Source: Solirubrobacterales bacterium
GTDB taxonomy: Bacteria; Actinomycetota; Thermoleophilia; Solirubrobacterales; 70-9
Reading direction: 5' to 3'
NCBI GenBank assembly: GCA_025450195.1
Contig: JANWHW010000015.1
Location: 1-64,000 of the forward strand
DNA: 64,000 nucleotides
Shown: positions 9,541 through 19,407 of the stretch, piece after piece
How the letters are laid out: each line of letters opens with the position of its first letter
Position numbering within the stretch: the first letter of the stretch is position 1
Position numbers and translations under genes: made by a program
Notes under the pieces: generated by a model
The model's database searches: none
What the model saw: the letters and a program-made list of their open reading frames with translations, nothing else
What the model was told of the DNA's origin: nothing

Positions 9541-10275
9541 CTAGTCGATTTGCTTCATTAGCTCGATCACATCGGCGGTCGAGCCCGGCACTGCGTCATG
9601 AACGATGTGTCCGTCGCGGAGGGTGATCAACCGGTCGGCATGGGCGGCGGCGTCTGGGTCGTGAGTGACCATGACCACCGTTTGATCGAACTCGTCGACG
9701 GCCTGGCGCAGCAGGCGCAGAACGTCGGCGCTCGCTTTCGAGTCAAGATTGCCGGTCGGCTCGTCGGCGAAGACAACGGCGGGTTTGGAGATCAGGGCGC
9801 GTGCGACGGCGACCCGCTGCTGCTGGCCTCCCGACAGCTCCGAGGGTCGGTGCGTGCGCCTGTCCTCGAGGCCAACCGTTCGAACCAGCTGGTCCACCCA
9901 AGCCTGGTCGGGCTTGCGCCCGGCGATCGAGAGGGGAAGCACGAGGTTCTCCTCGGCGGTGAGAACCGGGAGCAGGTTGAAGAACTGGAAGATGAAGCCG
10001 AGCTTGTCGCGGCGCAGCTTGGTGAGGGCTGCGTCATCGAGCTTGGTGATCTCGACATCCTCAATGTGGACCGTGCCGGCGGTCGGCTTGTCGAGCCCAG
10101 CGAGGATGTGCATCAGCGTCGACTTCCCCGAGCCCGAGGGGCCCATGATCGCCGTGAAGCGTCCCCGCTCGAACCCGGTGGTTATCCCAGCCAGGGCGTC
10201 CACTGCGGCATCCCCCTCGCCATAGCGCCGGGCAACTTCTGAGGCCGTGACGACATTTCCATTCGATTCGCTCAT
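9541..10275 (-). CDS. ABC transporter ATP-binding protein (LolD/MacB type)
   Basis: Walker A GPSGSGKST, signature LSGGQQQRVAVARAL, Walker B VVFADEPTGNLD; start MSESNGN at 10275. Confidence 0.95.
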   Translation of the reverse strand: MSESNGNVVTASEVARRYGEGDAAVDALAGITTGFERGRFTAIMGPSGSGKSTLMHILAGLDKPTAGTVHIEDVEITKLDDAALTKLRRDKLGFIFQFFNLLPVLTAEENLVLPLSIAGRKPDQAWVDQLVRTVGLEDRRTHRPSELSGGQQQRVAVARALISKPAVVFADEPTGNLDSKASADVLRLLRQAVDEFDQTVVMVTHDPDAAAHADRLITLRDGHIVHDAVPGSTADVIELMKQID

Positions 10276-10336
10276 TGACCGGACCGTATCGTTCCCGCCC
10301 GGTCGGCGACCCCGCGTCTGAACTAGCCTGCGACGG

Positions 10337-11113
10337 ATGTCGCTTGCCGATGAATTCGATGGCTTCCTGGTCGACCTGGACGGGGTGGTCTGGGTTGGGC
10401 GCGAGATGGTTCCCGGCAGTTGCGCCACGCTGCAGGAGTTGCTCGATCGCGGCAAGCAGCTCGTTTTCGTGACGAACAACCCCGGCAAGCCGGCATCTAC
10501 CTATGCCGAGCGGCTGCGGGAGGCGGGCGCGGGGATCGGGGAGAAGAGCATCGTGACGGCGGGTGAAGTCACTGCCCGTCTCGCCGCCGCCGGGTCAGAG
10601 CGCAATGCATTCGTGATCGGCTCCCCCGCCTTCAAGGCGACCGTGGCCACGACTGGACTGGAGCTCCTCGACGGCGAGGCGGCGCGAGAGGCGGGCGTTG
10701 TGCTCGTCGCCGGCCATCGCGATGTCGACTACGAGGAGCTGCTCACAGCAACGCTGGCGCTACAACGTGGCGCAAAGCTGTTCGCGACCAGCCGCGACCC
10801 GACCCTGCCGATGCCGGGCGGCGCCTGGCCGGGGACCGGTGCGATCCTCGCGGCAATCGAGACGGCCACCGGGGCAAGGGCCGAGATCGGGGGCAAGCCC
10901 GAACAGCACCTCTTCGAGGCGGCACGGGAGCGAATTGCCGGAGCGGAGCGAGTGGCGATGATCGGCGACCGGATCTCCTCCGACATCGAGGGAGGCCGCC
11001 GAGCCGGGCTCGAGACGATCCTCGTACTGAGCGGTGCGACTTCGCGCGAGGAGGCAGAAAGCGCCGCGCCTCCCCCAGATCACATCCTCGAGAGCATCGG
11101 CGATCTACTGTGA
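10337..11113 (+). CDS. HAD-superfamily hydrolase, NagD/PGP-like
   Basis: DGFLVDLDGVVWVG, FVTNNPGKPASTYAERL, GDRISSDIEGGRRAGLETILVLSG. Confidence 0.92.
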   Translation: MSLADEFDGFLVDLDGVVWVGREMVPGSCATLQELLDRGKQLVFVTNNPGKPASTYAERLREAGAGIGEKSIVTAGEVTARLAAAGSERNAFVIGSPAFKATVATTGLELLDGEAAREAGVVLVAGHRDVDYEELLTATLALQRGAKLFATSRDPTLPMPGGAWPGTGAILAAIETATGARAEIGGKPEQHLFEAARERIAGAERVAMIGDRISSDIEGGRRAGLETILVLSGATSREEAESAAPPPDHILESIGDLL

Positions 11114-11168
11114 GCGCGGAGGGAGCAAGCGTCGCAATCTGTTTCTTCGCGCCGCGAGCGAAGCGCGA
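11111..11168 (+). repeat. 58-bp leader repeat, copy A
   Basis: tgagcgcggagggagcaagcgtcgcaatctgtttcttcgcgccgcgagcgaagcgcga; about 49/58 identical, ungapped, to 37687-37744. Both end 9-10 nt before a start codon. Confidence 0.75.
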
Positions 11169-11177
11169 GGTGCTCCT

Positions 11178-12359
11178 GTGAGTAGTGCCATACATCGGCC
11201 CGGTGTCGCCTTTGCCGGCGTCTGGGCCGTCACCTTCTCCGGCCTGCTCGCGGTCGGCGCCGTCCTACCGGTCTTGCCGCGCTACGTGCACGGGCCGCTC
11301 GACGCCGGCAACATCGCCGTGGGGATCGTGGTCGGCTCCTATGCGGTCACCGGGCTTCTGCTCCGCCCTCTCGCCGGCCGGCTCGCTGACCGGCGGGGCC
11401 GCCGGCCGGCGGTTCTGCTCGGATCGGTAGCCGTAGCGATAGCCGGGTTCCTCTACCTCTTGCCGCTTGGCGTGGCGGGACTGATTGGGGCACGGCTGCT
11501 GCTGGGCGCCGGCGAGGGCGCCGTGTTCACCGCCGGCTCCGCCTGGATCGTCGACATCGCGCCACCGGAGCGGCGCGGACGGGTTATCGGCCTCTACGGG
11601 CTGGCCATTTGGGCCGGGCTGAGCGTGGGGCCGCTGATCGGCGAGCTCCTTCTCAGCGCCTCCGGCTACACGGCTGTTTGGCTCTTCGCCGGCGTGGCGC
11701 CGCTGATTGGGGCGCTGATCGCAATGCGGCTGCCGGACCCGTTCCGCCCGGTCATCCATCCCGAAGAGCACCACCCGCTGATCGCCCGTGAGGCGATCCG
11801 TCCCGGCGCCGCGCTGGCGCTCGCGTCGATCGGGTACGCCACGGTGGCGGCCTTCGTCGTCCTCCACCTCGACACCCGGGGCGTTGGGCACGGGGCAACG
11901 GTGTTCGGCGCCTTCGCGACGATGGTCGTGCTGACTCGCCTGATCGGCGGCGACCTTCCCGACCGGGTCGGCCCGGCCCGAGTCGCGACCGCGGCCGCGA
12001 CTGTCGAGGCGATCGGCCTGACGATGATGGCCGTGGCCCAGAGCCTGCCGGTCGCACTGGCCGGCGCGCTGGCGATGGGTGCCGCCTTCTCGCTGCTCTA
12101 CCCCTCCCTCTCGCTGATCGTCGTCAACGGCTTGCCCGAGACGCGGCGCGGCGCGGCACTCGGCACCTTCACCGCCTTCTTCGATGCCGGGGTCGGCCTG
12201 GGAGCGCCGCTCGCCGGGCTCGCAGCCGCCCTCGGCGGCTATGAGAGCGCCTTCCTGCTCGCTGCCTCGATTGCCATGGCCTCGGCGATCACGATCGCCT
12301 TCGCGATCTCCGGTCGCGGCCGCGCGCTGATCGCGACGCGCTCGGCCGAGGGCGGCTGA
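11178..12359 (+). CDS. MFS transporter
   Basis: 12-TM pattern, GRLADRRGRRPAVLLGS loop motif; GTG start after the repeat proposed at 11178. Confidence 0.88.
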   Translation: MSSAIHRPGVAFAGVWAVTFSGLLAVGAVLPVLPRYVHGPLDAGNIAVGIVVGSYAVTGLLLRPLAGRLADRRGRRPAVLLGSVAVAIAGFLYLLPLGVAGLIGARLLLGAGEGAVFTAGSAWIVDIAPPERRGRVIGLYGLAIWAGLSVGPLIGELLLSASGYTAVWLFAGVAPLIGALIAMRLPDPFRPVIHPEEHHPLIAREAIRPGAALALASIGYATVAAFVVLHLDTRGVGHGATVFGAFATMVVLTRLIGGDLPDRVGPARVATAAATVEAIGLTMMAVAQSLPVALAGALAMGAAFSLLYPSLSLIVVNGLPETRRGAALGTFTAFFDAGVGLGAPLAGLAAALGGYESAFLLAASIAMASAITIAFAISGRGRALIATRSAEGG

Positions 12360-12364
12360 GGCGA

Positions 12365-13150
12365 TCAGCCTCGTTCGGCGACCAGCAGTGTCTGTGCGGC
12401 GCGGCCGATCCGGCCTCGCTCGTCCGAAAGAACCGACTCGGCGGTCCCAACTCCATTTGGCTGTGGCAGCGTCACCGCATCGACACAGACCCATTCGCCC
12501 TCGGGCATCCGCTCCAAGTGAACGGTGAGGTCGACGTTGATGAACAGGAACCTCTGCCAGTCCAGTACGGCGCTGATCCCGTTTCCAACGTCGGCAGCCA
12601 CCAGAGTGCGTTGCAGCGGAGTCGGCTCCTCGCCGGCGACGAGAGCGCAGCGAATCCGCATCCAGACGGTCGCCGGCCCAGGCTCGATGAAGCCGCCACT
12701 GACCGAGCGCCACTCCATGGCGGTGTGGTAGCCGACCTCCTGGCCGGTTGGGAAGAAGTCGCCGGTGGAGCCCTGATCGGGCCCAGGAGGCGCCGATGCC
12801 GCCCCGAGCGCGTCGGGGGGCAAATCGACCTTCGCCTTGCGGATCCGCCAGGCGCGGGCGCGCATCAGCTCTCCGTCGTCGTTGCTGAGCGAGGCCTCGA
12901 CCAGTTGCACGCTGCGACCCGGCCGGACCACCTTCGCCTCGACGCTCACAGGCCCGATCGGGATCGAGCGCATGATCTCGAAGGTGACGCGCCCGACCTG
13001 AAACTCCTCGGCACCGTCGAGGTGCTCGATCTCGCGGCCGACCAGAGCAGCGGGAGGCCCGGCGTGCTGGGCGCCCGGGTCCCACGGCCCACGGGTCAAC
13101 TCAGTCGCAAGGTACGCACCGGCGTCGGGCTCATAGAAGGCTCCTTCCAC
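12365..13150 (-). CDS. Acyl-CoA thioesterase-like (hotdog) protein
   Basis: WDPGAQHAGPPAALVGREIE, TFEIMRSIPIGPVSVEAKVVRPGRSVQLVEASL. Confidence 0.8.
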   Translation of the reverse strand: MEGAFYEPDAGAYLATELTRGPWDPGAQHAGPPAALVGREIEHLDGAEEFQVGRVTFEIMRSIPIGPVSVEAKVVRPGRSVQLVEASLSNDDGELMRARAWRIRKAKVDLPPDALGAASAPPGPDQGSTGDFFPTGQEVGYHTAMEWRSVSGGFIEPGPATVWMRIRCALVAGEEPTPLQRTLVAADVGNGISAVLDWQRFLFINVDLTVHLERMPEGEWVCVDAVTLPQPNGVGTAESVLSDERGRIGRAAQTLLVAERG

Positions 13151-13205
13151 ACTCGCATCCTATGAAGGACGGGTGGCAGTAGTGAGCGACCCCTAACCTG
13201 TAGTC

Positions 13206-13601
13206 ATGACTGAGAAGATCGAGAAGTCAGAGCAGGAATGGCGTGACCAGTTGACGCCAGAGCAGTACGAAGTGACCCGACAGGCCGGCACCGAGAGAGC
13301 CTTCAGCGGCCCTTACTGGGACGAGAAGAGCGAGGGTATGTACCGCTGCGTCTGCTGTGGCGCCGAGCTCTTCTCCTCCGACACCAAGTTCGACTCGGGC
13401 ACCGGCTGGCCCAGCTTCACCGAGCCGGTCAACCTGGAGCACGTCGAGCTGCGCCCCGACAACAGCCATTTCATGCGCCGCACCGAGGTGGTCTGCAAGC
13501 ACTGCGACGCTCACCTCGGCCACGTCTTCGACGACGGGCCCGGGCCGACCGGGCAGCGCTACTGCATCAACGGCTGCGCCCTAGAGCTCGAGGGGAAATA
13601 G
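13206..13601 (+). CDS. msrB: Peptide-methionine (R)-S-oxide reductase
   Basis: [53 protein letters not shown]. Confidence 0.97.
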   Translation: MTEKIEKSEQEWRDQLTPEQYEVTRQAGTERAFSGPYWDEKSEGMYRCVCCGAELFSSDTKFDSGTGWPSFTEPVNLEHVELRPDNSHFMRRTEVVCKHCDAHLGHVFDDGPGPTGQRYCINGCALELEGK

Positions 13602-13646
13602 GGACAATCCAGTCCCGATGCCGAGCAAGGCGCTCCCGGACGCGGA

Positions 13647-13687
13647 GGTGGGGGCCAATCCATCTCTGATTCCTCTTGGCTCCCACC
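13647..13687. terminator. Hairpin between convergent msrB and response regulator genes
   Basis: ggtgggggccaa ... ttggctcccacc, 11/12 paired. Confidence 0.6.
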
Positions 13688-13705
13688 GAGCAGAGGAAGC
13701 GCCGC

Positions 13706-14359
13706 TTATTTAATCCCGCCGCCGGCGCCCAGGTAGCTGAAGCGAACCGCGAGGGCGACCGCCTCGGTGCGGGTGTCGACCTCGAGCTTGGCGATCGCGT
13801 TGCGGACGTGGGTGTGGACGGTGGCGGGGCTGAGGCCGAGCCGCTCGGCTATCTCTTTGACCCGCAGCCCCTCCGCCAGCAGCTCGAGGATCTGCCGCTC
13901 GCGCGGCGAGAGGTCGAGCAGCTTCTCGACCTCAGACGGCTTGCCTCCGGCGAAATCGCCCCCGAGGAACGTGCCGCCGCCGGTCACGGCTTTCACGGCC
14001 CTGGCGATGTCCTCGGCGGGAGCGGACTTCAAGACGTATCCCGAGGCACCCGCCCTCAGCGCCAGCGCCAACAGGTCCGGCTGGGCATGAGCGGTAAAGA
14101 TGATGACTTTGGTCCGCGGCCGCGCCTTGAGGACCTCCTTCGTCGCCTCGATGCCATCGCGTCTGGGCAACTCGACGTCAATGATCAGGACGTCCGGTTC
14201 GAGCTCCTTGACAACATCGACCACATCGCGGCCGTTCTCCGCCTCACCGACAATCTGCAGAATGTTCGAATCTGCCATGCGCGCCTTGATCGCCTCTCGG
14301 ACGATCTCGTGGTCATCGCAGAGAACTACCCGCTTTGCCTCACGAACGCTGGTGCTCAT
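13706..14359 (-). CDS. NarL/LuxR-family response regulator
   Basis: Receiver DDHEIVREAIKARM, PDVLIIDVELP; LuxR HTH LSPRERQILELLAEGLRVKEIAERLGLSPATVHTHVRNAI. Confidence 0.95.
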   Translation of the reverse strand: MSTSVREAKRVVLCDDHEIVREAIKARMADSNILQIVGEAENGRDVVDVVKELEPDVLIIDVELPRRDGIEATKEVLKARPRTKVIIFTAHAQPDLLALALRAGASGYVLKSAPAEDIARAVKAVTGGGTFLGGDFAGGKPSEVEKLLDLSPRERQILELLAEGLRVKEIAERLGLSPATVHTHVRNAIAKLEVDTRTEAVALAVRFSYLGAGGGIK

Positions 14360-14417
14360 GTCCGACTCCCGGCTTGATCGACGGTAGAAAGGCCATGAAC
14401 GCCTTGGGGTTCCGCGC

Positions 14418-15689
14418 TCATCGTGTTCCGATCCTCTCAGGCGCGCCGTAAGAATGCAAAATATTGGGTAGGGTGAAATCGCCCTCTCGCTCTTGGCGAT
14501 TCTCCATCAGAGCGATGATCGTGCGCCCTATGGCCACCGCCGTGCCGTTCAGCGTGTGCACCGCCGTGGGCGCGTCCCCCTCGGCGGATCGATACCTGCA
14601 GCCAAGCCGCCGGGCCTGATAATCGGTTGTGTTCGAGCACGAAGTGACCTCCCGGTAGCGGTCCTGACTGGGGATCCAGGCCTCGCAGTCGAACTTCCTG
14701 GCTGCCGGGGCGCCGAGATCGCCGATCGCGACGTCGACCACGCGATAGGGAATCTCCAACTCGGTGAGGATCCGCTCCTCGATCGCCAGCAACCGTTCAT
14801 GCTCGGCGACCGACTCGGATGGCTCGACGAACGAGAACATCTCGACCTTGTCGAACTGGTGGACGCGGAATATGCCCCGGGTGTCGCGGCCGGCAGCACC
14901 GGCCTCGCGGCGAAAGCAGCTCGAGAAGCCCGCGTAGCGGAGGGGCAACTCGTCGCCGACGAGGATCTGGTCTGCATGCAGCGAGGCCAGCGCCACCTCG
15001 GAGGTGCCGACCAGGAACAGCTCGTCCTTCGGTATCTCATAGATCTGGTCGCGGTCGCCGGGCAGGAAACCTGTTCCGTAGAGCGCCTCTTCACGGACCA
15101 GAACGGGCGGGATCACCGGTTCGTGGCCCTCGCCGCGAACGACGTCGAGGGCAAAGCGAACCAGCGCCATCTCCAGTAGTACGAGGTCGCCTTTGAGGTA
15201 GGCGAAGCGGGAACCGGAGAGCTTGGCCGCCGCCTCGACGTCGATCAGGCCCAGCTCAGTACCCATCTCGAGATGATCACGGGGCTCGAAGCCGAAGCTC
15301 GGCTTGTCGCCCATCTCGCGGATGACGACAGCGTCCTCCTCCTTCATCCCATCGGGAGCATCCGGGTCAGGGAGGTTGGGGAGGGCGACGACGACAGCGC
15401 TCAGATCGGCCTCTACCCGCTCCAGCTCGGCTTTTCCGGCCTCGATCTTGTCCTTCAGCTCCCCGACCTTCTGGACCAAGTCCTCGGCATCGGCGCCCTT
15501 TTGCTTTGCCTCGCCGATCTGCTTGGAGAGCGTCTTGCGCTCAGCCTGGGCGCCCTCGATCTCTGGCAGCAGGTCACGGCGGCGGGCGTCGATCTCGAGC
15601 AACCGGTCCACATCGGCAGCGGCGCCTCGGCGCGCCAGCGCCGCTTTGACCCGCTCGGGGTCGGAGCGGATCAGCTTTAGATCGAGCAT
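14418..15689 (-). CDS. serS: Serine--tRNA ligase
   Basis: MLDLKLIRSDPERVKAAL N-terminus, coiled-coil arm, class II motifs SSCFRREAGAAGRDTRGIFRVHQFDKVE, TSCSNTTDYQARR. Confidence 0.97.
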   Translation of the reverse strand: MLDLKLIRSDPERVKAALARRGAAADVDRLLEIDARRRDLLPEIEGAQAERKTLSKQIGEAKQKGADAEDLVQKVGELKDKIEAGKAELERVEADLSAVVVALPNLPDPDAPDGMKEEDAVVIREMGDKPSFGFEPRDHLEMGTELGLIDVEAAAKLSGSRFAYLKGDLVLLEMALVRFALDVVRGEGHEPVIPPVLVREEALYGTGFLPGDRDQIYEIPKDELFLVGTSEVALASLHADQILVGDELPLRYAGFSSCFRREAGAAGRDTRGIFRVHQFDKVEMFSFVEPSESVAEHERLLAIEERILTELEIPYRVVDVAIGDLGAPAARKFDCEAWIPSQDRYREVTSCSNTTDYQARRLGCRYRSAEGDAPTAVHTLNGTAVAIGRTIIALMENRQEREGDFTLPNILHSYGAPERIGTR

Positions 15690-15701
15690 TGGAAGGGGGC
15701 G

Positions 15702-16196
15702 TTAGGGCGAGGTGTTCGTGCCGTGGGGCTGAGCCTCGCCTGAAGCGTTCTCGCTATGGCCCTCGGGCTCGGAGGCTTCCTCGCTCGAGCCTGACGATTT
15801 GGTGTCCCCACTTGGAGTCGGGCGTGGAGATTCTTCAGCTTCGTCGCCCGCGTACTTGGCGACGAAGCGGGCCACAGCTTCGGCCTCGGCGCCGACGACG
15901 ATGTTCTGGGGCATGATCGCGCCGGAGAAACCACCGTTTTGGATGGCGAAGAGAGCATCTTCATATGTCTCGGTTCGCTGATCGAGGTTCGGCCCCTGCG
16001 TACGCACGTTGCGGTTCCCCGTTCCCTGGGTGCCGGCCGCCGCCAGCGTGTGGCAGCCGGAGCATCGCGTGGCGAACAGGACGGCTCCGTTGTAGTTCGG
16101 ATCGCCCTTGGAAACGGAGATCCCCTCCTCGCCGAAGCCGCAGGCACTGAGACCGAGAGCGGCCGTCACCGCCACTGTGATCAGAATGGGACGCAC
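15702..16196 (-). CDS. c-type cytochrome lipoprotein
   Basis: LGLSACGFG lipobox, ATRCSGCHTLAAAGT heme motif, GFSGAIMPQ distal Met. Confidence 0.88.
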   Translation of the reverse strand: MRPILITVAVTAALGLSACGFGEEGISVSKGDPNYNGAVLFATRCSGCHTLAAAGTQGTGNRNVRTQGPNLDQRTETYEDALFAIQNGGFSGAIMPQNIVVGAEAEAVARFVAKYAGDEAEESPRPTPSGDTKSSGSSEEASEPEGHSENASGEAQPHGTNTSP

Positions 16197-16216
16197 GCGG
16201 CGCGCATCATATTGTC

Positions 16217-16717
16217 TTGCGCCGATCCCGCTTTCCGACGATGACGCCTCCAGACCCAGCTAGTTTCCGGACCGCCATGGGAATGTTGCCCACAGGGGTC
16301 ACGGTCGTGGCCGCGACGGGGCCGGATGGGCCGGCGGGCGCAACCGCAAATGCCGTCTGCTCGCTCTCGATTGAGCCGATGCTGATGCTCGCCTGCCTCG
16401 ATCGCGGCTCCCGCACGCTGCTCGCGGTGCAGGCGGCAAATCGCTTCGCGATCAGCGTTCTACAGGCGGGCCAAGAGCAGATCGCCCGCGCCTTCGCCAC
16501 CAAGGCGCCGGTGGCGGACAAGTGGGAGGGCGTCGCCTGGCACGACCGCGGCGGCCTTCCGGCCATCGACGGCGCCCTGGTCTGGGTCGCCTGCGACCTG
16601 CGCGACGTGATCGCCGGCGGCGATCATGTGATCGTCACCGGCGAGGTTTGCGAGCTGGAGACAAACGAGGGTGACCCCCTCGTCTTCCACAGCGGCGACT
16701 ACCGCCCTTTGGATTGA
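16217..16717 (+). CDS. Flavin reductase family protein (FMN-binding split barrel)
   Basis: FRTAMGMLPTGVTVVAATGPDGPAGATANAVCSLSIEPMLMLACLDRGSRT; start may be downstream at MTPPDPASF. Confidence 0.9.
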   Translation: MRRSRFPTMTPPDPASFRTAMGMLPTGVTVVAATGPDGPAGATANAVCSLSIEPMLMLACLDRGSRTLLAVQAANRFAISVLQAGQEQIARAFATKAPVADKWEGVAWHDRGGLPAIDGALVWVACDLRDVIAGGDHVIVTGEVCELETNEGDPLVFHSGDYRPLD

Positions 16718-16747
16718 GAGCTTGGGCAGGAAGTAGGGTGCGCGGCG

Positions 16748-17179
16748 ATGGAGGCGGCAGCCGCTCCCCCCGAACAGTGGACCTTTGCCCAGAAGGGGAT
16801 CGTGGTTTTGGCGGCGCTGCAGCTGCTGTGGGCGCTGGTGGGTTTGATCGCGGAGCCGAGCATCGACTTCGGGGATGACGCGGTCACCGAGCGAGTGCTG
16901 GGGGTCGACTTCAACGGCGTCCACGCGCTCTCGGGATTCCTGCTCTTCCTCCCCGCCTTCTACTTCGCGCTGCGACCCAAGTGGGCCCTCTATTACGCGA
17001 TCTACGTTGCTGTGGCCCTGGTCGTGACCGGGATCTGGGCGCTCTTCGACACCCAGCCGGCCTGGGTCTTCACCTTCCCCAACAACTACTCCGACGCGGT
17101 CTTCCACCTCGCCACCGGCACCCTGTTCGCGATCGTCGCCGTCATCCAAATCGCCCAGGACCGTTCAGCTCCAGGGTAG
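16748..17179 (+). CDS. DUF4383-like membrane protein
   Basis: VDFNGVHALSGFLLFLPAF ... NNYSDAVFHLATGTLFAIVAV. Confidence 0.65.
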   Translation: MEAAAAPPEQWTFAQKGIVVLAALQLLWALVGLIAEPSIDFGDDAVTERVLGVDFNGVHALSGFLLFLPAFYFALRPKWALYYAIYVAVALVVTGIWALFDTQPAWVFTFPNNYSDAVFHLATGTLFAIVAVIQIAQDRSAPG

Positions 17180-17181
17180 GC

Positions 17182-17616
17182 CTAGAAGATGCTGCTGGTG
17201 CCGGCAGCGCGGAGGGCGATGGAGAAGATCACGCCGCAGCTGACGGCCATGATCCCCATCTCGCGGCGAACGATCCCCAGGGCGATCGACTGCTGCTCGT
17301 CGGCCGGCAGGGACTCGAAATCGAGGTCCCCCAGCTCTCGCTCGGCGGCGCCGGCTCGGGCGCCCTCCGCGAGGAAGGAGATGACGAGGGGGAGGATTCC
17401 GTAGAGGTAGTGGAGATCGTCAGGGGCCTCATGGCCGGTGAAGACGAGGAGGCCTCCGAGCATTGCCTGCACGAAGACCGTGACCTGAGCCACGCGCAGC
17501 AGGTACCAGAAGGGCACAGAGGGCCGGTGGCGGAACCAGGCCACGCCGCCGACCGCCCCGGCGGCGAGGTTGAAGAGGATCAGGGTGACGCCGACGATCA
17601 GGTGGACCTCGGCCAT
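17182..17616 (-). CDS. Hypothetical membrane protein
   Basis: Start MAEVHLIVGVTLILFNLAAGAVGG; four hydrophobic segments. Confidence 0.65.
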   Translation of the reverse strand: MAEVHLIVGVTLILFNLAAGAVGGVAWFRHRPSVPFWYLLRVAQVTVFVQAMLGGLLVFTGHEAPDDLHYLYGILPLVISFLAEGARAGAAERELGDLDFESLPADEQQSIALGIVRREMGIMAVSCGVIFSIALRAAGTSSIF

Positions 17617-17772
17617 AGCTATATCCGCCTGAGTGGGTCGGGATTCCGCTCCCTGATGCGGAAAATCACTATGTAGCAATGTGTCACAAGGTGGGTGTAT
17701 AACAGCGCGTGAGCGTGGGTAGCGCGGGCGTCGAGTCCGCGGTCGGCCCCGCCCAGCCAGTAGACCTCCCCC

Positions 17773-18150
17773 ATGTTGAACAGTTACCTGCCGATACTCG
17801 TCTTTGCCTTCCTTGGCGTCGCCGTAGGCGGCGCCTTCGTGATGCTCAACCACCTGATCGGCCCCAAGCGGCCAAACCGCCAAACCGCCGCAAGCCGTCG
17901 TCAGTTGGAGCCCTATGAGTCGGGGATCCCGGTCGAGCCGGCGCGAGGGTTCCGCTTCGGGATCAGCTTCTACCTCGTCGCGATGCTGTTCATCCTCTTC
18001 GACATCGAGGTCGTCTTTCTCTACCCGATTGGGGTGATCCTCAAGGACGCCGACAGCATCTTCGTACTGGGCGAGCTGGTCCTCTTCGTGGTCTTGCTGC
18101 TCGTCGCCTTCGTCTACGTGTGGAGGAAGGGGGCACTCGATTGGAAATAG
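17773..18150 (+). CDS. nuoA: NADH-quinone oxidoreductase subunit A
   Basis: [41 protein letters not shown]. Confidence 0.96.
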   Translation: MLNSYLPILVFAFLGVAVGGAFVMLNHLIGPKRPNRQTAASRRQLEPYESGIPVEPARGFRFGISFYLVAMLFILFDIEVVFLYPIGVILKDADSIFVLGELVLFVVLLLVAFVYVWRKGALDWK

Positions 18151-18812
18151 AGCGCCAAACGATGCGTGACCGCCAGCTCCGTGCCCGCGACATGCTGCGC
18201 GGAGACCTCGAGGGCGAGGAGCTGGAGCGCTACGTCGAGGAAAAGGTCGTGGTGACCCGCTTCGAGGAGATGCTCAACTGGTCGCGCGCCAACTCGATGT
18301 TTCCGTTGTCCTTCGGTCTCGCCTGCTGTGCAATCGAGGGGATACCGATGTCGGCCGTCACCGCCCGATACGACATCGCCCGCTTTGGCGCTGAGGCGGG
18401 GCGCGCCTCGCCGCGCCAAGCCGACATGATCATTCTGTCGGGCCGGGTCTCGATCAAAATGGCGCCGGTCGTCCGCCGCCTCTACGACCAGATGCTGGAG
18501 CCGAAGTGGGCGATCTCGATGGGCGCCTGCTCCTCCAGCGGCGGCATGTTCTCCAACTACGCCGTGGTCCAAGGGGCCGACAAGTTCATGCCGATCGACG
18601 TCCATATCCCGGGATGCCCGCCGCGCCCCGAGGCTGTCCTCTACGGGTTCACCAAGCTGCAGCGCAAGATCATGGGCAACCCCGACCAGGGTTGGCGTCA
18701 GCGCTACAACGCCGCCGGCACCGAGGAGTGGGCCCGGGGCGGGCCGGCCAGCACGCCGAGCCCGGAAGCGGTCGAAGCCTACGAAGTGGCCAGGGAGCTG
18801 GCTCGTGCCTGA
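18120..18812 (+). CDS. nuoB: NADH-quinone oxidoreductase subunit B
   Basis: [44 protein letters not shown]; true start may be TTG at 18141. Confidence 0.96.
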   Translation: MEEGGTRLEIERQTMRDRQLRARDMLRGDLEGEELERYVEEKVVVTRFEEMLNWSRANSMFPLSFGLACCAIEGIPMSAVTARYDIARFGAEAGRASPRQADMIILSGRVSIKMAPVVRRLYDQMLEPKWAISMGACSSSGGMFSNYAVVQGADKFMPIDVHIPGCPPRPEAVLYGFTKLQRKIMGNPDQGWRQRYNAAGTEEWARGGPASTPSPEAVEAYEVARELARA

Positions 18813-19407
18813 CGCACCGGGACTGGAGCTGATCAGGGGCGAGATCGAGCAGGACCACCCCGGGGCAATCCTCGACACCAGCTTCGACCGGGGGCAGGCG
18901 ACGCTTGTGGTCGACTCCGAGCAGGTCCTCGAGGTGCTGCGCTGGCTCTGCGACGCACCCGGCCAGGGCTATCGCTTCCTCTCCAGCCTGCATGCGGCCG
19001 ACTACCTGCCGGCTACCCCTCGCTTCGCGGTCCACTACGAGCTGCTCAATCGCAATCGTGTGGAGCGCCTCCGCGTGAAGGCGCTTCTGGCCGATCCCTC
19101 CGCGGGTCCTGTCACCGCAGGGGACCCCCCACCCCCTCCGGTAGCTAAAGCTTCCTCGGGGGTGGGCAGCCCTACGGCGCCACCCGCGGAGGGCCTGCCG
19201 GAAATCGACTCTTGCGTGGAGTTGTTTCCGACCGCGGACTTTCAGGAGCGAGAAGTGTTCGACTTCTTCGGGATCGTCTTCCGCGGCCATCCGGACCTGA
19301 CCCGGATCCTGCTGCCCGAGGATTACGTCGGCTGGCCGCAGCGCCGCGATTTCCCGGTCGGCGGCGAGCCGGTCACCTTCACCTACAACGAGCGGCAATA
19401 TGGCTGA
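18805..19407 (+). CDS. nuoC: NADH-quinone oxidoreductase subunit C, with in-frame insertion of a palindromic element
   Basis: [46 protein letters not shown]; about 33 extra residues [33 protein letters not shown] between RVKALLAD and [12 protein letters not shown]. Confidence 0.94.
   Translation: MPDAPGLELIRGEIEQDHPGAILDTSFDRGQATLVVDSEQVLEVLRWLCDAPGQGYRFLSSLHAADYLPATPRFAVHYELLNRNRVERLRVKALLADPSAGPVTAGDPPPPPVAKASSGVGSPTAPPAEGLPEIDSCVELFPTADFQEREVFDFFGIVFRGHPDLTRILLPEDYVGWPQRRDFPVGGEPVTFTYNERQYG
19096..19193. repeat. Palindromic repeat element, copy 2 (inside nuoC, inverted relative to copy 1)
   Basis: Ends ccctccgcgggt / acccgcggaggg (12/12 complementary); core matches 6872-6974 in reverse complement. 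Confidence 0.88.

Noticed and set aside
11265-13085. 606-aa minus-strand ORF
   Set aside because: Antisense to the MFS transporter; Arg/Gly/Pro-rich frame typical of high-GC shadow ORFs, no recognisable domain.
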